A stretch of DNA of 64,000 bases, taken from positions 19,941,021 through 20,005,020 of the forward strand of contig OZ026597.1 of NCBI GenBank assembly GCA_964020085.1. Reading direction: 5' to 3'. Every line of letters starts with the position of its first letter. Position 1 is the first letter of the stretch. The stretch is from Micromussa lordhowensis (lineage: Eukaryota; Cnidaria; Anthozoa; Scleractinia; Lobophylliidae). Shown piece by piece: positions 34,477-45,589 of this stretch. The notes beneath the pieces were generated by a model. The model made no database searches and was not told where the DNA came from. It saw only the letters and a list, made by a program, of their open reading frames with translations. The translations under genes were made by a program, and so were the position numbers.

Positions 34477-35812
34477 TTTTATATAATAACCAAAAGCCTT
34501 TTTTGTTTCTAAATATTTCAACATAACGCGAAAGCCGGCCTTTTGCCCCGCCTTTGCACGAAAAAAGCCATTTGACGTGATCTATGATATACAAAATGAA
34601 ACAATTTCATTGGTTGCTATGCGTATTGGTCGTGAAAAATCACGCCACTGTCAAACTTGACTCGAGCGTCGCTTTTCGTGGAATGAAAACTTACAGCGAA
34701 AGCAGAATTAAACTGCGAAAATCTACAATATCTTGAAGAAAATGCTGGATACGTCTAGTCAGTTTTTGTCATCAGAGCAGCCCAGTGAGCTGAAGAGCTT
34801 GGATGTTCCCTTGAATATTGCAGGAGTTGAAAAAATATGCTCGGAAAACTTGCGATTGCGGTCAACACAGAGGCCATTCGATCCAAGTTTTGAACGCAAA
34901 AGAGCGCCAGTGACGGTGGAAATCTGTGTCCTCTGTGGTCTGTGATTCTCAAATCAGTTTGAAATAGTGTCGGAGACACCTTTTAGCTGCGATACAGTTG
35001 GCCGTGAGCTGTAGTGAGCTGTACTTTGCTCGCTGCTGTGCCCTGAAACAGACTGGAACATTCGCATCGGAAAGCAAGGTCATGTGTTTAGTCTATTTTG
35101 ATGTTTGATGTTTCACAATTCCCGACATCTTTCAGGGTGTCAACAATTATTTTGAGACTGAGAAAAGTTGAATTTATGAAATTAATTAATGTCACAAACG
35201 TTTTGTTTATTGGGTTCGTTAAATTTGAGAAATAGTAAAGGTTTTCGGCTTACCAATCTCGCTCGACTGCCGACTGCTCGAGTATTTTTTCTGAGCCATT
35301 TTCTAAACGAGAAACGGCTTTATCTTTCTTCTTCCTGCTAGACTATGCTTCTCGTACCTGTTCAAATTGCCTCTACAATACCTTTTTTTGTACATATCTT
35401 TTGCTCAATCATGTAAAATATTATCTAAATTCTCAAAACTTTGCACCATTTTAAAACACAGAGGGAAGAGCCTTTTTAATGATGACATCAATCGTGCATC
35501 TGTCCTCTAATAGATCATAGGCGAGAACCAATCAAAATGCGAGAATAACTTGGGTTATTATATAAATCAAGATAGACGCATTAAAAATTGACGTCAATTT
35601 GTTTTTTTACAATAACAAATTGTCAAATTGTCCGCTGTTGCTCATTTTTCATGTCACCGTCTACTTATTGACAATGCATATTAGCCAATGAGCGCACGAC
35701 AATTTCTGCAGTTATTATAAAAATTGAGTTTGTAATTCACAAAAGGAGTGCAAGAGTTTTACAGAAGTTCAAAGCTTCCACATAGAAGACTAATACACCA
35801 ACTAAACTAGTT

Positions 35813-36087
35813 TAGAGCGGTTTTCAATTGAGTGTCGTAAAACCAAAACCAAAGTAATCGCTCTAGCCAATCACAAAGGACATAAACAAGACAGTGAACC
35901 AATCAAAACTCGAAGTAATTACATGTAGCTGACGAAAAGCGCGGGAAAACGCGTGCGCGTGAGTCAAGATTGGTTTTGGTTTTACTTCTGATTGGATGAA
36001 AAAATGGCGCGAGTTTTTTAAACCAATCGGGTGGCGTAGTAAGTGCAAAACCAATTACTATTCGACACTCAAATAAAAACCGCTCTA
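35813..36087. repeat. TA-flanked MITE with GAGCGGTTTTC ends
   Basis: TAGAGCGGTTTTCAATTGAG at the left is mirrored by CGACACTCAAATAAAAACCG then CTCTA at the right. TA at both borders fits a mariner-type non-autonomous element. The interior is about 220 bp and has GATTGG/CCAATC words. Confidence 0.75.
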
Positions 36088-37309
36088 ACTAAATCAAGTT
36101 TAGGTTTTTCAAATTTGTCGATTACCCTTTGCAGTCATTTTTAAAACTTAAGACAAATTTTAAACCAGTTTGCTAACATATTTTTATTCAAACATGTTTT
36201 TGCCTTTTTAAGTTGTGGGGTGTGCATGGTATGAGCAACTAAATTTTAACCTTGTTTAGTTAAACCACTTTTAAACATGTTTAACAGGTTGGTGTGAATG
36301 GGGTATAAAATGCCAATACTTACACATGGCCCACATGGTTTAAATGACTTAAATCAAGAATTTTAGCTCCTCATAGCATCTTTAAGAACCTCCACTGGGG
36401 TCTAAAAGGATCTTTCAAGGGGTCGGAATGTACATTTGTACACTTAAAACTCAAACAAAAATTACATTTCGATAATTTCTATTCAAACGGCGCACGTGCA
36501 AAATCTAGAGGTATTAAAGCTAAGTTAAGAATTTGAATTTCCCGCGAAGCAAACAGCACAACGCTTATCTTATTCGTCCGCCTAGGCAATACAATAAAAA
36601 GTGAGAAATAGACCAGTAGAAACGTTTCTAAATAACAGCTTTTATACTTAAGTAATACCCGTACCTGCATGCTGCATTGGCCAGGAAAACGTTGTTCAAG
36701 CGTGGTCACCATTTTCAGTGTTTTGCAGCCACTGCAGCTCGTTTCCTTGCACCCAAATCCAACCAGATGAAGTAAAATGCGCTTCAAAAAGTACGTGGTA
36801 TCATAAACGGCGTCTTTGGTGTATCTTTGGCGTCAAAATCTGTTCATATATTAGTTCTTCATGTACAAATCGCTTCCACTGCCATTGTGTCCTGCCATGT
36901 TGGACTATCCTTTCGTTATCAGTTTCTCCTGAGAAAAACGGGAAAGGTGTGCGTAAGCATGCGCGAACTATGAAGCGAAGCTTGGCGCAAGGGCATGGCA
37001 GTTTTGTTTTGTTGCTGTTTTTTATTTAGTTTTAGTTTTTTGTTACAAGAACGTGATTTAACCAGTAGCCCATCACTAGGAACGTGTAACTACCCCATAT
37101 TCCTGTCACGGCGTTTCCACAGACCAACCTATTTTTAGTTTGAATTACCGCGAATTCACCGCGAAAAATCAAATCCCCGCAGGAACCCCAGTGACCATTT
37201 ACAAAACCCAAACTTTGTAGACCCAAACTGAGCTATTTCGCGTCGAAAAAAGCCTGGAAATAGACCGTTCTGCAAAAATGTCGTGACATATGCTTGATGG
37301 GCTCCTGAT

Positions 37310-37397
37310 AAAACTGAATCTGATTGGTTTAAACCAGCGCGCGCGTTTACTCTCCTTTGTTGTGTCACAAAGCAAAGCACTTCGTTCAGAAAGATGA
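37310..37397 (+). repeat. duplicated segment, copy A, block 1
   Basis: AACTGAATCTGATTGGTTT, CGCGCGCGTTTACTCTCCTT and ACTTCGTTCAGAAAGA match 44827-44905 in the same orientation, with small indels. It is the left piece of the duplicated host segment described in the findings. Confidence 0.8.
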
Positions 37398-38061
37398 TGT
37401 GGATGATGTGTGTGCGGCCGTTAATTCCAGCCTTGTGCAAACCTTGCAGCATCATTTGAACAATATCGAGCCATCGATCCAGTTTACGGTTGAAAGAGAA
37501 ACAAATCAGAAAATATCTTTTCTGGACGTTACTGTCTGCCGTCAAGACAACGGTCGACTTTCCACTAAGGTCTATCGTAAACCTACCCACACTGAAAGAT
37601 AGCTGTCGTTCCATTCACATCACCCGGTTGCGCACAAGGGCTGTTGTTAAATCTTTGACCGATCGTGCAAAAACCATCCCATCTTCTAGTGATCAACGGT
37701 CAAAGGAAATGAAGCACGTAACAGCAGCACTGGTGGCGAATGGTTACCCAAAGCGATTTGTGATTGATGTTGGCAAACCTAAACGACCAGCTCAACAACT
37801 GTCAACAACTTCACCAGATGCTAAGGGTTTCTGTATTCTACCATACATCAAGGGCAAATCGGAGCCTATCAAACGAATCTTGAGTAATCACGACATCAAA
37901 GTTGCTCAAAAACCACACCAAACCATGGGGAATTTGTTTCCTAAACCGAAAGACCCAGTACCGAAAGATCATACTCGTGGCGGCATCTACTCGATCCCAT
38001 GCAAAGATTGTGACAAGAGTTATATCGGGGAAACTAAACGCAAATTTTCTACTCGCCTTAA

Positions 38062-39059
38062 GGTGGCTCACTAGTCAAAAAGGGACCAAAACGTTTGCTT
38101 GCATATGGTAAAGAAAGGTCAATTGCGTTCGATTGCACTCATGAAGAGAAAATAAATTTTGAAGGTTTCCCTGAAAATGGTTGCTATGGCAACCAGCCAC
38201 AGCCTTTTGAAGTTTGATTTTAAAGCATTGACGCCAACAGTTCCTGCTCTTTTACAAAACAAGATTTGATTTTAAAACAAGCATATCTTGTAAGTTTCTG
38301 CTTCGTTCTATGCAATAAACTAAAATGTTTGCATTTGATTCTTGTTTTCTGTGCTTTCTACAAGTCTTATTTGGAAATAACCCTATTTTGCACCAAACCC
38401 AGTGAACAAATTACCTAGTGTCACGTGACAGACTTTAAAATGCTATGAATTTTTTAGTTTATTACATGACGACACTATTAGTCTTTGATGACCCCAAATT
38501 TCAGGAATTTCTCATCAATTCTTTCCAATGTAGAAATGTTGGCATGAAGTCAGTAGGTACAAAAGTAGACCTTTGAGAAAAATGCACTTAAAGTTTCTTA
38601 CATGATTGATTCAGCATTTAACAAGCCAAACATTGCGAGGGAGGGGTACAAATTGGATCTCCGGGAAGGGGGTGTAATGGTTGTTCTATTTTCTAAAAAG
38701 TTTCCGCAATTGTAGGAAATGTTCTTTTTCATAAGGGAAATGAATGAGCCTGTGATGGTAAACCAAGCAAAGCTTTTCCCAAGTAATTATGCCAATCGAG
38801 TTGTTCGTCTCTTTACAGCCTTACTGCAAAGTATTGCTCATATATGTTAAAATTAATCTATATTTTTGGTCATGTTCTTACTGTAAACAACTGTTGCTAT
38901 GGCCGTTGTTACGTAAAAAAACTTATACCACTCTGTAATTTTCTTAAATTTAGCACTTAACTAGAGATAAATTCAGCAAGATCGATCCAAAATACTTTTT
39001 TATGTTTAAAAACCTGCATTTTTTGTCATCGTCGTCAGTTTTTTGACTAGTGAGCCACC
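38062..39059. mobile_element. 998-bp non-autonomous transposon at TTAA in the Penelope endonuclease
   Basis: The terminal inverted repeats GGTGGCTCACTAGTCAAAAA are identical over 20 bp. TTAA flanks both sides (38058-38061 and 39060-39063), and removing the insert with one TTAA restores the endonuclease reading frame across CTT-AAA. A TTAA target points to a piggyBac- or Kolobok-type transposase acting in trans. No open frame of any family is seen inside. Confidence 0.88.
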
Positions 39060-39368
39060 TTAAAGAACACCAGAAAGCGGTGGAACATAAACACTCGCAA
39101 AAGTCAGCTTCAGCGGAACATTGTTTACGTTCTGGTCACACTGTCTCTTGGGAGGCATCCAAGATCCTACGCACAAGTGCTAATTGGCGCAATCGACGCA
39201 TTCTTGAAGCTTGGGAAATTAATATTAGCAGGAATCCGCTAAATCGTGATGATGGCATGCATTTGCCGCACGAATTTCTAAGTCTTGCCTTGAGGGACAG
39301 AACTTAATAATAGATCCGAATTTGGCACACTATAAGTAACGTGTTTTTTGCGAATTATTTTTTCACTT

Positions 39369-39409
39369 TCCCCTGATGAAGGTTGAAGGTTCAACCGAAA
39401 CGTTGGGAC
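39369..39409 (+). ncRNA. minimal hammerhead ribozyme of a Penelope-like element
   Basis: CTGATGA (39373-39379) is followed by stem II GGTTGA-AGGT-TCAACC (39381-39396) and GAAA (39397-39400). Stem I pairs TCCC (39369-39372) with GGGA (39405-39408). Stem III is only the self-complementary ACGT (39400-39403), which in known Penelope hammerheads works best when two copies dimerise. All conserved core bases are present. Its position just after the endonuclease stop matches the family. Confidence 0.85.
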
Positions 39410-39465
39410 TTTTAAAAACATTGTACATATTTTTATACAATTTTAACCAGAGTAACGTTCTTATT

Positions 39466-39545
39466 TCTTAATAGGTAGGTGAAGTTTTATCCATCATCAT
39501 CGATCCTTGTCGCGCCATGGGACGAATAAGACCTTAAGGTCATTC
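39466..39545 (+). repeat. duplicated segment, copy A, block 2
   Basis: AGGTGAAGTTTTATCCATCA and CTTGTCGCGCCATGGGACGA followed by AATAAGACCTTA match 45050-45107 in the same orientation. Confidence 0.8.
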
Positions 39546-39879
39546 CTCCTAAATAAAACTTAACACAAGACTTGTTTCAAACTTCATCCATTTGTTAAGT
39601 AGTGTAATGATCCTCCAAAAATGAAATAAGGGGGTCACCATGCTCGCTTAACAGATATGATGGTCCAATCTTACCTCATTTCTGCCTAATCACGCGCGTT
39701 ATTTCATCAGTTCACATTACATTTTGCGGTAGCTGGAAGCAAACTTATTAAAGCAATACTTGAAAAAAATCTTGATAGGCAGAAAGTTTCGGGCACCTGG
39801 AACAATACAAGATAAAAAATTTGAGAGAAAACAAACATTTATTTCGCTATCGAGTTTAGCTAAGAGAAATCTCTTTTTT

Positions 39880-40912
39880 TCCACAATTTATTTATTTAAT
39901 GAAAGTTACAATACTAACGTAACTTACATCACTAACGCTACTTACAATATTAACATTCCTTACAATACTTAACAATACTTACCCTACTTGCAATATTATA
40001 GTTACTTGCAATACTAAAGTTCCTTACAATATTAACATTATCCCCTCCTACATCGGTTATAGCTACACATATAAAAACTACGAACGAGGCCGCCAGTCCT
40101 TTTGTAAGGGTTTGGAAAGATAACGAGTAAAATTTGAAAGTAAATTGAAACGGAAAAGCCAAAGGGAAGCTCAGTACTAAATAAAGGTGGATTGAAGTCA
40201 CAGTTCATTTGAATAGATTCCATGTCGATTTGCATTTCTTAACAGTGTTTGTCTTATAAGCACGACACTTTTCGATTTCTTGGCACTTAAGGAATGTTTG
40301 TGAAAAAACTTGTAAATTCGGGATAGTTTTCTTTATTTTCAATAAATAAATGTGACATCTGCCAATTAGAAGTGCGTGATGGAAAAGTATATCCTCTGTA
40401 CTATCAACTAGTCCCAGGCCGAGGTTGGTAGGGTCAAAGAAAAGTCTTGTGGTTTTATCTGATGCTGTATCAACCAATGATCGATATTTTGCCAAAAGGT
40501 TTGAACGAAATCACAGTCCCAGAAGAGATGGATCAGGCTTTCTGTGTTTTGTTCACAGAAAGTATATGTTTGTTAGAGAGATAACTATTTTAAAGAGATA
40601 ATTATTCGTTGCAATTTTTCTATGAAGAAACTTAAATTCGAAAGTCTGAAGTTTAGTTTCTTTCGTGCAATAGAAAGGCAAATTATATGACTTATCCCAT
40701 TTTATCAAGTTTTCGTAATTTTCGCAGACAGCTATCCATTTACTCTGTCTTTTATCAGGTGTTGAAGTGATTCCTTTGACAATTAACTTATACGCCTCAT
40801 TGCAAAAGCTTGAGGACGATAGTAGCTTTTGACTACGAGTGAGTTGGTCTTCAGAGTTCATCGTAGCGTAGGGAAATCTCTTGCGTTGTGTACATGCAGT
40901 AGGCATGCGCAA
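39880..40912 (-). pseudogene. LINE reverse transcriptase C-terminal remnant
   Basis: On the - strand KWIAVCENYENLIKWDKSYN, LPFYCTKETKLQTFEFKFLH and RKIATNNYLFKI are followed, after a shift, by CEQNTESLIHLFWDCDFVQ (40555-40490), a Cys/His-rich end of LINE reverse transcriptases of the CR1/L2-like group. The 3' tail reaches about 39880, where TTTATTTATTTAATG is seen. Several stops break it. Confidence 0.75.
39905..40045. repeat. minisatellite of about 15-17-bp units in the LINE tail
   Basis: Repeated TTACAATACTAAC-like units (TTACAATACT, TTACATCACT, TTACAATATT) run for about 140 bp. Confidence 0.7.
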
Positions 40913-40960
40913 TGCAAAACTGAGGAATCACCCATAAAAGTCCCGGCCTGGGTTGTTCGA

Positions 40961-41075
40961 AAGCTGGATAACGCTATCCACCAGGCCCCAGTTGTTCAAA
41001 GGCTGGATAACGTTATCCACCGGATAAATCGCTATCCAGTGGATAAGTGTTAACAAAACAAACCACGCTATCCAC

Positions 41076-41106
<31 letters not shown>

Positions 41107-41227
41107 ACCACCTTTGAACAACCAGATAAATCTCTATACAACGTACAGCGTGGTTTGTTCTGTTAACAATTATCCACTGGATAGCGATTAATCTGGTGGA
41201 TAGCGTTATCCAGCCTTCGAACAACCG
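40961..41227. repeat. palindromic GGATAACGCTATCC element, compound copy
   Basis: GTTGTTCGAAAGCTGGATAA at the left is mirrored by TTATCCAGCCTTCGAACAAC at the right. Between them CTATCCACCGGATAAATCGC-like words repeat in both orientations at least five times, so this looks like one copy nested in or fused with another. Confidence 0.75.
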
Positions 41228-41229
41228 AG

Positions 41230-41965
41230 ACCTGGAATTCAATGTTTTACTAGCAATTCTTGATCGTTTCTTACCGCGCATTTGATTTCTGTAAAAAAAA
41301 AAACATTCAGAGTTTGAAAGATAAGTAAGGAATCGTTACCAACTAGATGTCATGCGTGATTTTTACTTCAGCTTTTTTACACAAAAACAAGTTTCTTTTT
41401 GCGTTTCGTTTTTGTTTTTTACATCCAACTATTTCATTAATAAAACATTTTTCTTCGATTTCTACCCTAAACAGAGTAATTCTTTTTTATTCATATCAAA
41501 CAGAAAACTAAGAAAGCAGTTAAACGAAGCAAAGGAATGTATTGCTCGTCTCCAGGAACAACTGTAGCTTGAAATTGGGTGAGTGATCTAATACTGGGTG
41601 CACTCTATGGGCTCTGAAGTGCCACAATTTCAACCTTAATGAAGGGAGTTTTTCGTTTTACCCTTTGCTTTTATGTCTCTATTCGAAGAATAAGTATGCC
41701 GACTAAAATAGCTTCTTAGTTAAGAAAGCATAAGTATTACGGCTAGTGCCAGCCAATGATGGAACTTCACCGATGCTTGGACGCGCAGCACCACAATGTG
41801 AAGAGGAATAAAGGGAAAACTTTGCACTGTACTTTAGCTTTTAATGGATTCAGACACATTTTGCTGGCAACTCGTTATTTCCTTTGTTTAAAATATAGAC
41901 GACGTCTGAAATGGAAGTGATAATCTTTCTCTTAGACGTGTGAATGTCAATTGCATTCTAAGAAA
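41230..41965 (+). repeat. duplicated segment, copy A, block 3
   Basis: 41233-41460 matches 45168-45400 (ATGTTTTACTAG, TTTCTTACCGCGCATTTGAT), and 41616-41965 matches 46410-46710 (CCGATGCTTGGACGC, AGACGTGTGAATGTCA). The order and orientation are the same as in copy B. Confidence 0.8.
41503..41567 (+). pseudogene. orphan terminal exon of a small coiled-coil protein
   Basis: After an acceptor (CATATCAAACAG) the frame reads KLRKQLNEAKECIARLQEQL and stops, in phase 2. A first exon with the complementary phase exists at 44971-45032, but in the other duplicate and downstream, so the two cannot splice together. The exon that should precede this one was replaced by the Penelope element. Function unknown. 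Confidence 0.45.
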
Positions 41966-42424
41966 CCCAATGGAGGTTTTCTTTTCTCATTTCTTAAGGT
42001 CACTCGATCAATTCCAAAGCTGCCAACCCACTGACTCAATGCCTGATAGTGTTACAGCCAGTGCAGGTTGCATAGTGGCTGAAATCAGTGGACGAGGAGG
42101 TTCAAGCATTGGGGCGAAAGCTTTTCCTTGAGGAAACTGCAGTTAATGTTACAGACAAGCGGTGTGATTTTCTAGACAAGAACTTCAGGTAATAAGATCA
42201 TATATCTCTTAGTGTTGACGGTTCCAAGGATGTTATGGTTTATATTCCGGGTAACGTTATCTTCTGATTTTTAGTCCTTAACCTATTTATGCCCGTGGGG
42301 GCACTCCCATATGAAAAGAACAGGGATGCTAGTCGGAAATTCTGAAAAGAAGCCCTAAGAGTTACCAAGATCCTGTTTGGTGGGCGTGGCTTGACATTTT
42401 TTTTCACCCCTTAGAGGAACCAAT

Positions 42425-42620
42425 TCTAAGTACAATCCGTGACGCACTCGCTTTATAAACCTTAGTTTTCAGTGAAAATCTGTGACGACCTAACTACAAT
42501 TCGTGACAAATTCGCTTTATAAACCTAAGTTTTCATTGAAAATCCATGACGGCCTAACTGCAATCCGTGACAAATTCGCTTTATAAACTTTAGTTTTCAT
42601 TAAAAATCCGTGACAGCCAC
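42425..42620. repeat. three tandem units of about 62 bp
   Basis: AATCCGTGAC...TTCGCTTTATAAACCTTAGT followed by TTTCATTGAAAATC repeats three times (about 42435, 42497 and 42559). CGTCACGG words follow to 42690. Non-coding. Confidence 0.75.
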
Positions 42621-43599
42621 GTGACAGATCCGTGACGCTTCTGTGATGGCTGTCACATTTTGACCGTCACGGATGTTGGCCGTCACGGGTTTCACCAATG
42701 CCCGTCATCTGTTTTTTTTTTTAGTCAAAAGCTCCCGCTGTGAACCTTTTAAGGGTGAACATCTTGAGAGGTACCAAAACCGCCTTTTAATCTCTAAAAG
42801 GTACGAGGAGCACCCACGTACTTTTTATATGGAGTCCTCGCCCCAGGATTAATGCAGAAGAATGGCGACCAAACAAACAGCCTGGTCGTTAACCCTTTTT
42901 CAAGAAACCTGTTCATTCACAGGCTCAACTTTACCAGGCTGCAAGCTACCTATAAAACATGCTAGCCTAATCTCTTTTTGTACTTTGTTCCCTTATAGAC
43001 TTCTTCAAAACGATGAGACAAGCCTTCATAGGCAAAGTTCAGTCTGTGAAACAGACCTGGCAGCGTTAAAACTTCAACAGGAAGCCTGTCAGTTTGGTCA
43101 TTTTCTACACGCAAATCCAGTGGAAGAATGGACTGTCTGCTCTCTTCCTAATCTTTACTTCAGAGACTTGTGAACTGCAAGTCTTGTGAACTTGGTCGTG
43201 AAACAAAAGAAATCAATTCCCTGTGTAGGCTTCAAAAGATTTCCGGAGAAAGCTAGATTTCATCAATATCTTACTGCAGAAGAATTTGACATAAATATGT
43301 AATGAATGTTTCATTAAATTAAATATGGTCAATAACACGAATCGTGGAATGGTTTGCGTGTGTGTCTGAAGGTTAAGTCATACTGCGCAGGCTTTTGTTT
43401 CCGATCTATTGGAGACTGTAGAATACCAAAACCATGCTGGTCGTTACATCTGTTTACAGCAAAGTTGTCCAATGCTTACCTCAGGCGACAGTATTGAAAT
43501 GTGTTATGGGTAGCTATAGTTGACTGTTGCTTGATTAAAGGGCGATTTGAACACAGCGCATGGAGAAACCGTGAATCTTAATTTATAGTCCCCTTCGAG

Positions 43600-43742
43600 T
43601 TAACCTGTTCGAGGCTTTCGATGACGAGCGAGATCTGGCCATGAAAAAAGAGATCCCGCTCGTCACTAATCCTGCTCGTCTCCCGCCCGCCTGCCCGCTT
43701 TTTCGATCGTCCCCATTGACTGAGAGCCGAGAACAGGCTACC
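43600..43742. repeat. dispersed CGAGAGC...GGAACAGGCT repeat
   Basis: ATCCCGCTCGTC, CCGCCCGC and CTTTTTCGATCGTCCCCATT then GAGAGCCGAGAACAGGCT recur at 49310-49378 in the same orientation and at about 48120-48180 inverted. It is a short interspersed element of unknown class. Confidence 0.6.
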
Positions 43743-43833
43743 TTCCATTACACTTAACCATCATGAGATTGGATCAAGCTACCATCCCCATAATACTTTT
43801 CGGTACTGTCGCGTAGGCTTCTCAATACACTTC

Positions 43834-43944
43834 TGGGCCCAGTTGTTCGAAGGCTGGATAACGCTATCCACCGGATAAATCGCTATCCCCTGGATAGTGG
43901 TTTATCCGGTGGATAGCGTTATCGATCTTTTGAACAACCCGGGC
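43834..43944. repeat. palindromic GGATAACGCTATCC element, simple copy
   Basis: GGGCCCAGTTGTTCGAAGGC at the left and TTTTGAACAACCCGGGC at the right enclose CTATCCACCGGATAAATCGC and its mirror. It is the same family as 40961-41227, here as one palindrome. Confidence 0.8.
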
Positions 43945-44970
43945 GTCCTGTTGTAGTCTAGAAACAGCTTTATCGTGAAAATTATTGCATCAACTTGCTG
44001 CAAGCTTGGAGATGATCTGGATTACCCAAAGACTGTATGTTAAAACTTAATTTCTATGTGAAGCCGTGGATTAACAGCCAGTTTAATGTTTACTGCCACT
44101 CTCTCTGAGTTAACGCCACAATAATGGTATCAAACATGTTGCATTCTCTTTCGTTCCCAGTTTCTCTTTTCTACTATACATAATCGCACACGGAAAAAAT
44201 GGCGGAAAGTTGCGCCGGAAGCCGAATGTCCGAGAATTTTTTTTCTGTTTTAAGAACGTCATATGCTACCCAAGTTACTAACACAGCCTCTCTGATATAC
44301 TTGATTAGACCTGTCTGAAACTCCAAAAAACGTGAAAGATCACACTGAGGTCGATTTTAGTTGCTCTAAGGTTTTCTGCAGTCTTTAGCTGTACCAGTTT
44401 AGACCTTATATGTTAATTATCAGAAACGAGGGATGTCGTCAGCGGGTTAACATTTATTAAAAAGGTTATCAAATAAGTAAAACAAAAACTCTATATCTCT
44501 TTGTTAACGCATCTCATGAACTCGAAAATAACTCCATTTCAATCCAGTTCAGGCAGGTATTCCGACTCCAATTTGGTTTGCTATTACCAGGTTCTGGCGA
44601 ATCTAACCTCTCGCACACTGGGAACGAGATTATAGCGGATCATCAAGCTTGGCAAGCGCTGTGATGCTCATGACGTCATTGCCACCTGTAAGTGAATCAA
44701 TTCGATTGAAATCATTTGATAGTTGTTCATCTAACTGTGTTTAATCAGTGTTTTTCGTCACCTTAACCCTTCAGGGAAATCAAATTGTTAGTCATTTGTT
44801 TGCACGCGCTAACATGACAGCCATTTATGAAACTGAATCTGATTGGTTTCAGCGCGCGCGTTTACTCTCCTTTGTTGTGTCACAAAGCACTTCGTTCAGA
44901 AAGAGACAAGCGTTAGCCGTGTCTTTTGAAACTTATAAATCTTGTTATAAAACAACGACTTGAACAGTTA

Positions 44971-45032
44971 AAATGGGTCTAACTTGGAGCTCGTATAAGT
45001 TGAAGAGAAAAGAGAAAAAAGATCAAAAAAGG
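44971..45032 (+). pseudogene. orphan first exon of a small basic/coiled-coil protein
   Basis: ATG at 44971 opens MGLTWSSYKLKRKEKKDQK and then a donor AG|GTAAGTGG in phase 2. It matches in phase the terminal exon at 41503-41567 of copy A. The second exon of this copy appears lost where the LINE lies. Function unknown. Confidence 0.45.
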
Positions 45033-45519
45033 TAAGTGGACAGAGTTAGGTGAAGTTCTATTCATCGTAGTCAATCCTTGTCGCGCCATGGGACAAATAA
45101 GACCTTATAGAGAAACTGTACAACGTCCCATCAATTTTTTGGTCAGCTTTCCTTCAAATAAAAGGCCTGCAATTCGATGTTTTACTAGTAATTCTTGACC
45201 GTTTCTTACCGCGCATTTGATTTCTGTAAATAAAAAAAATCATTCAGTGTGTTAAAGATAAGCAAGCGAATCATTAACAACTAGATTTCATGAGTGATTT
45301 TTACTTCAATTTTTTTTTGCGCGAAAACAGGTTTCATTCTGCGTTTTGATTTTTCTCTCCTTTTTTCATCTTTTGGGGCGCATACAGCTATTTTACTGTA
45401 ATTTCAAATCTATTAGTTTTTTTCTAGGGTTACCCCATATTTTCACACATCATCACTCCTATTATTTTAATTGTAAATAATGTAATTTAACAGAGAAGAG
45501 CCACCTCCTGGATCTTTAT

Positions 45520-45532
45520 TATTATTATTATT

Positions 45533-45583
<51 letters not shown>

Positions 45584-45585
45584 GC
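45520..45585. repeat. (TTA)n(TTG)n microsatellite at the LINE border
   Basis: TTATTATTATTATTATTG is followed by about 17 TTG units. A similar TTGTTGTTGTTATTATTATT tract ends the LINE at about 46368-46390. Confidence 0.9.
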
Positions 45586-45589
45586 TATG

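Larger units (their letters stand above)
33454..37300. other. gene-free stretch with several foldbacks
   Basis: Besides the foldbacks at 34214, 34314 and 35813 and a (CT)n run at 33790, I recognise nothing. The open frames at 34733-34945 and 36718-37029 lack family features or exon context. Confidence 0.5.
37357..39420 (+). mobile_element. Penelope-like retroelement, 5'-truncated, with GIY-YIG endonuclease and hammerhead
   Basis: The reverse transcriptase end reads HHLNNIEPSIQFTVERETNQ, KISFLDVTVCRQDNGRLSTK and VYRKPTHTE (37445-37600). After a frame change comes the linker (KRFVIDVGKPKRPAQQ, GFCILPYIKGKSEPIKRIL) and the GIY-YIG domain (GGIYSIPCKDCDKSYIGETK, 37980-38040). The domain is cut by a TTAA-flanked insertion (38062-39059) and then resumes with EHQKAVEHKHSQKSASAEHC, ending RDRT before the stop at about 39307. 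The hammerhead lies at 39369-39409. At least one frameshift near 37600 and loss of the RT front make it inactive. Confidence 0.88.
41966..44826. other. stretch without a supported gene
   Basis: Holds the 62-bp repeats (42425) and two foldback-type repeats (43600-43740 and 43834-43944). An exon-like frame at 42983-43170 after CCCTTATAG reads LLQNDETSLHRQSSVCETDL and might be coding, but I find no partner exons. Confidence 0.4.

Noticed and set aside
34733..34945. Small protein MLDTSSQFLSSEQPSELK...
   Set aside because: Only 70 codons, no recognised domain, no clear splice context; cannot be told from chance.
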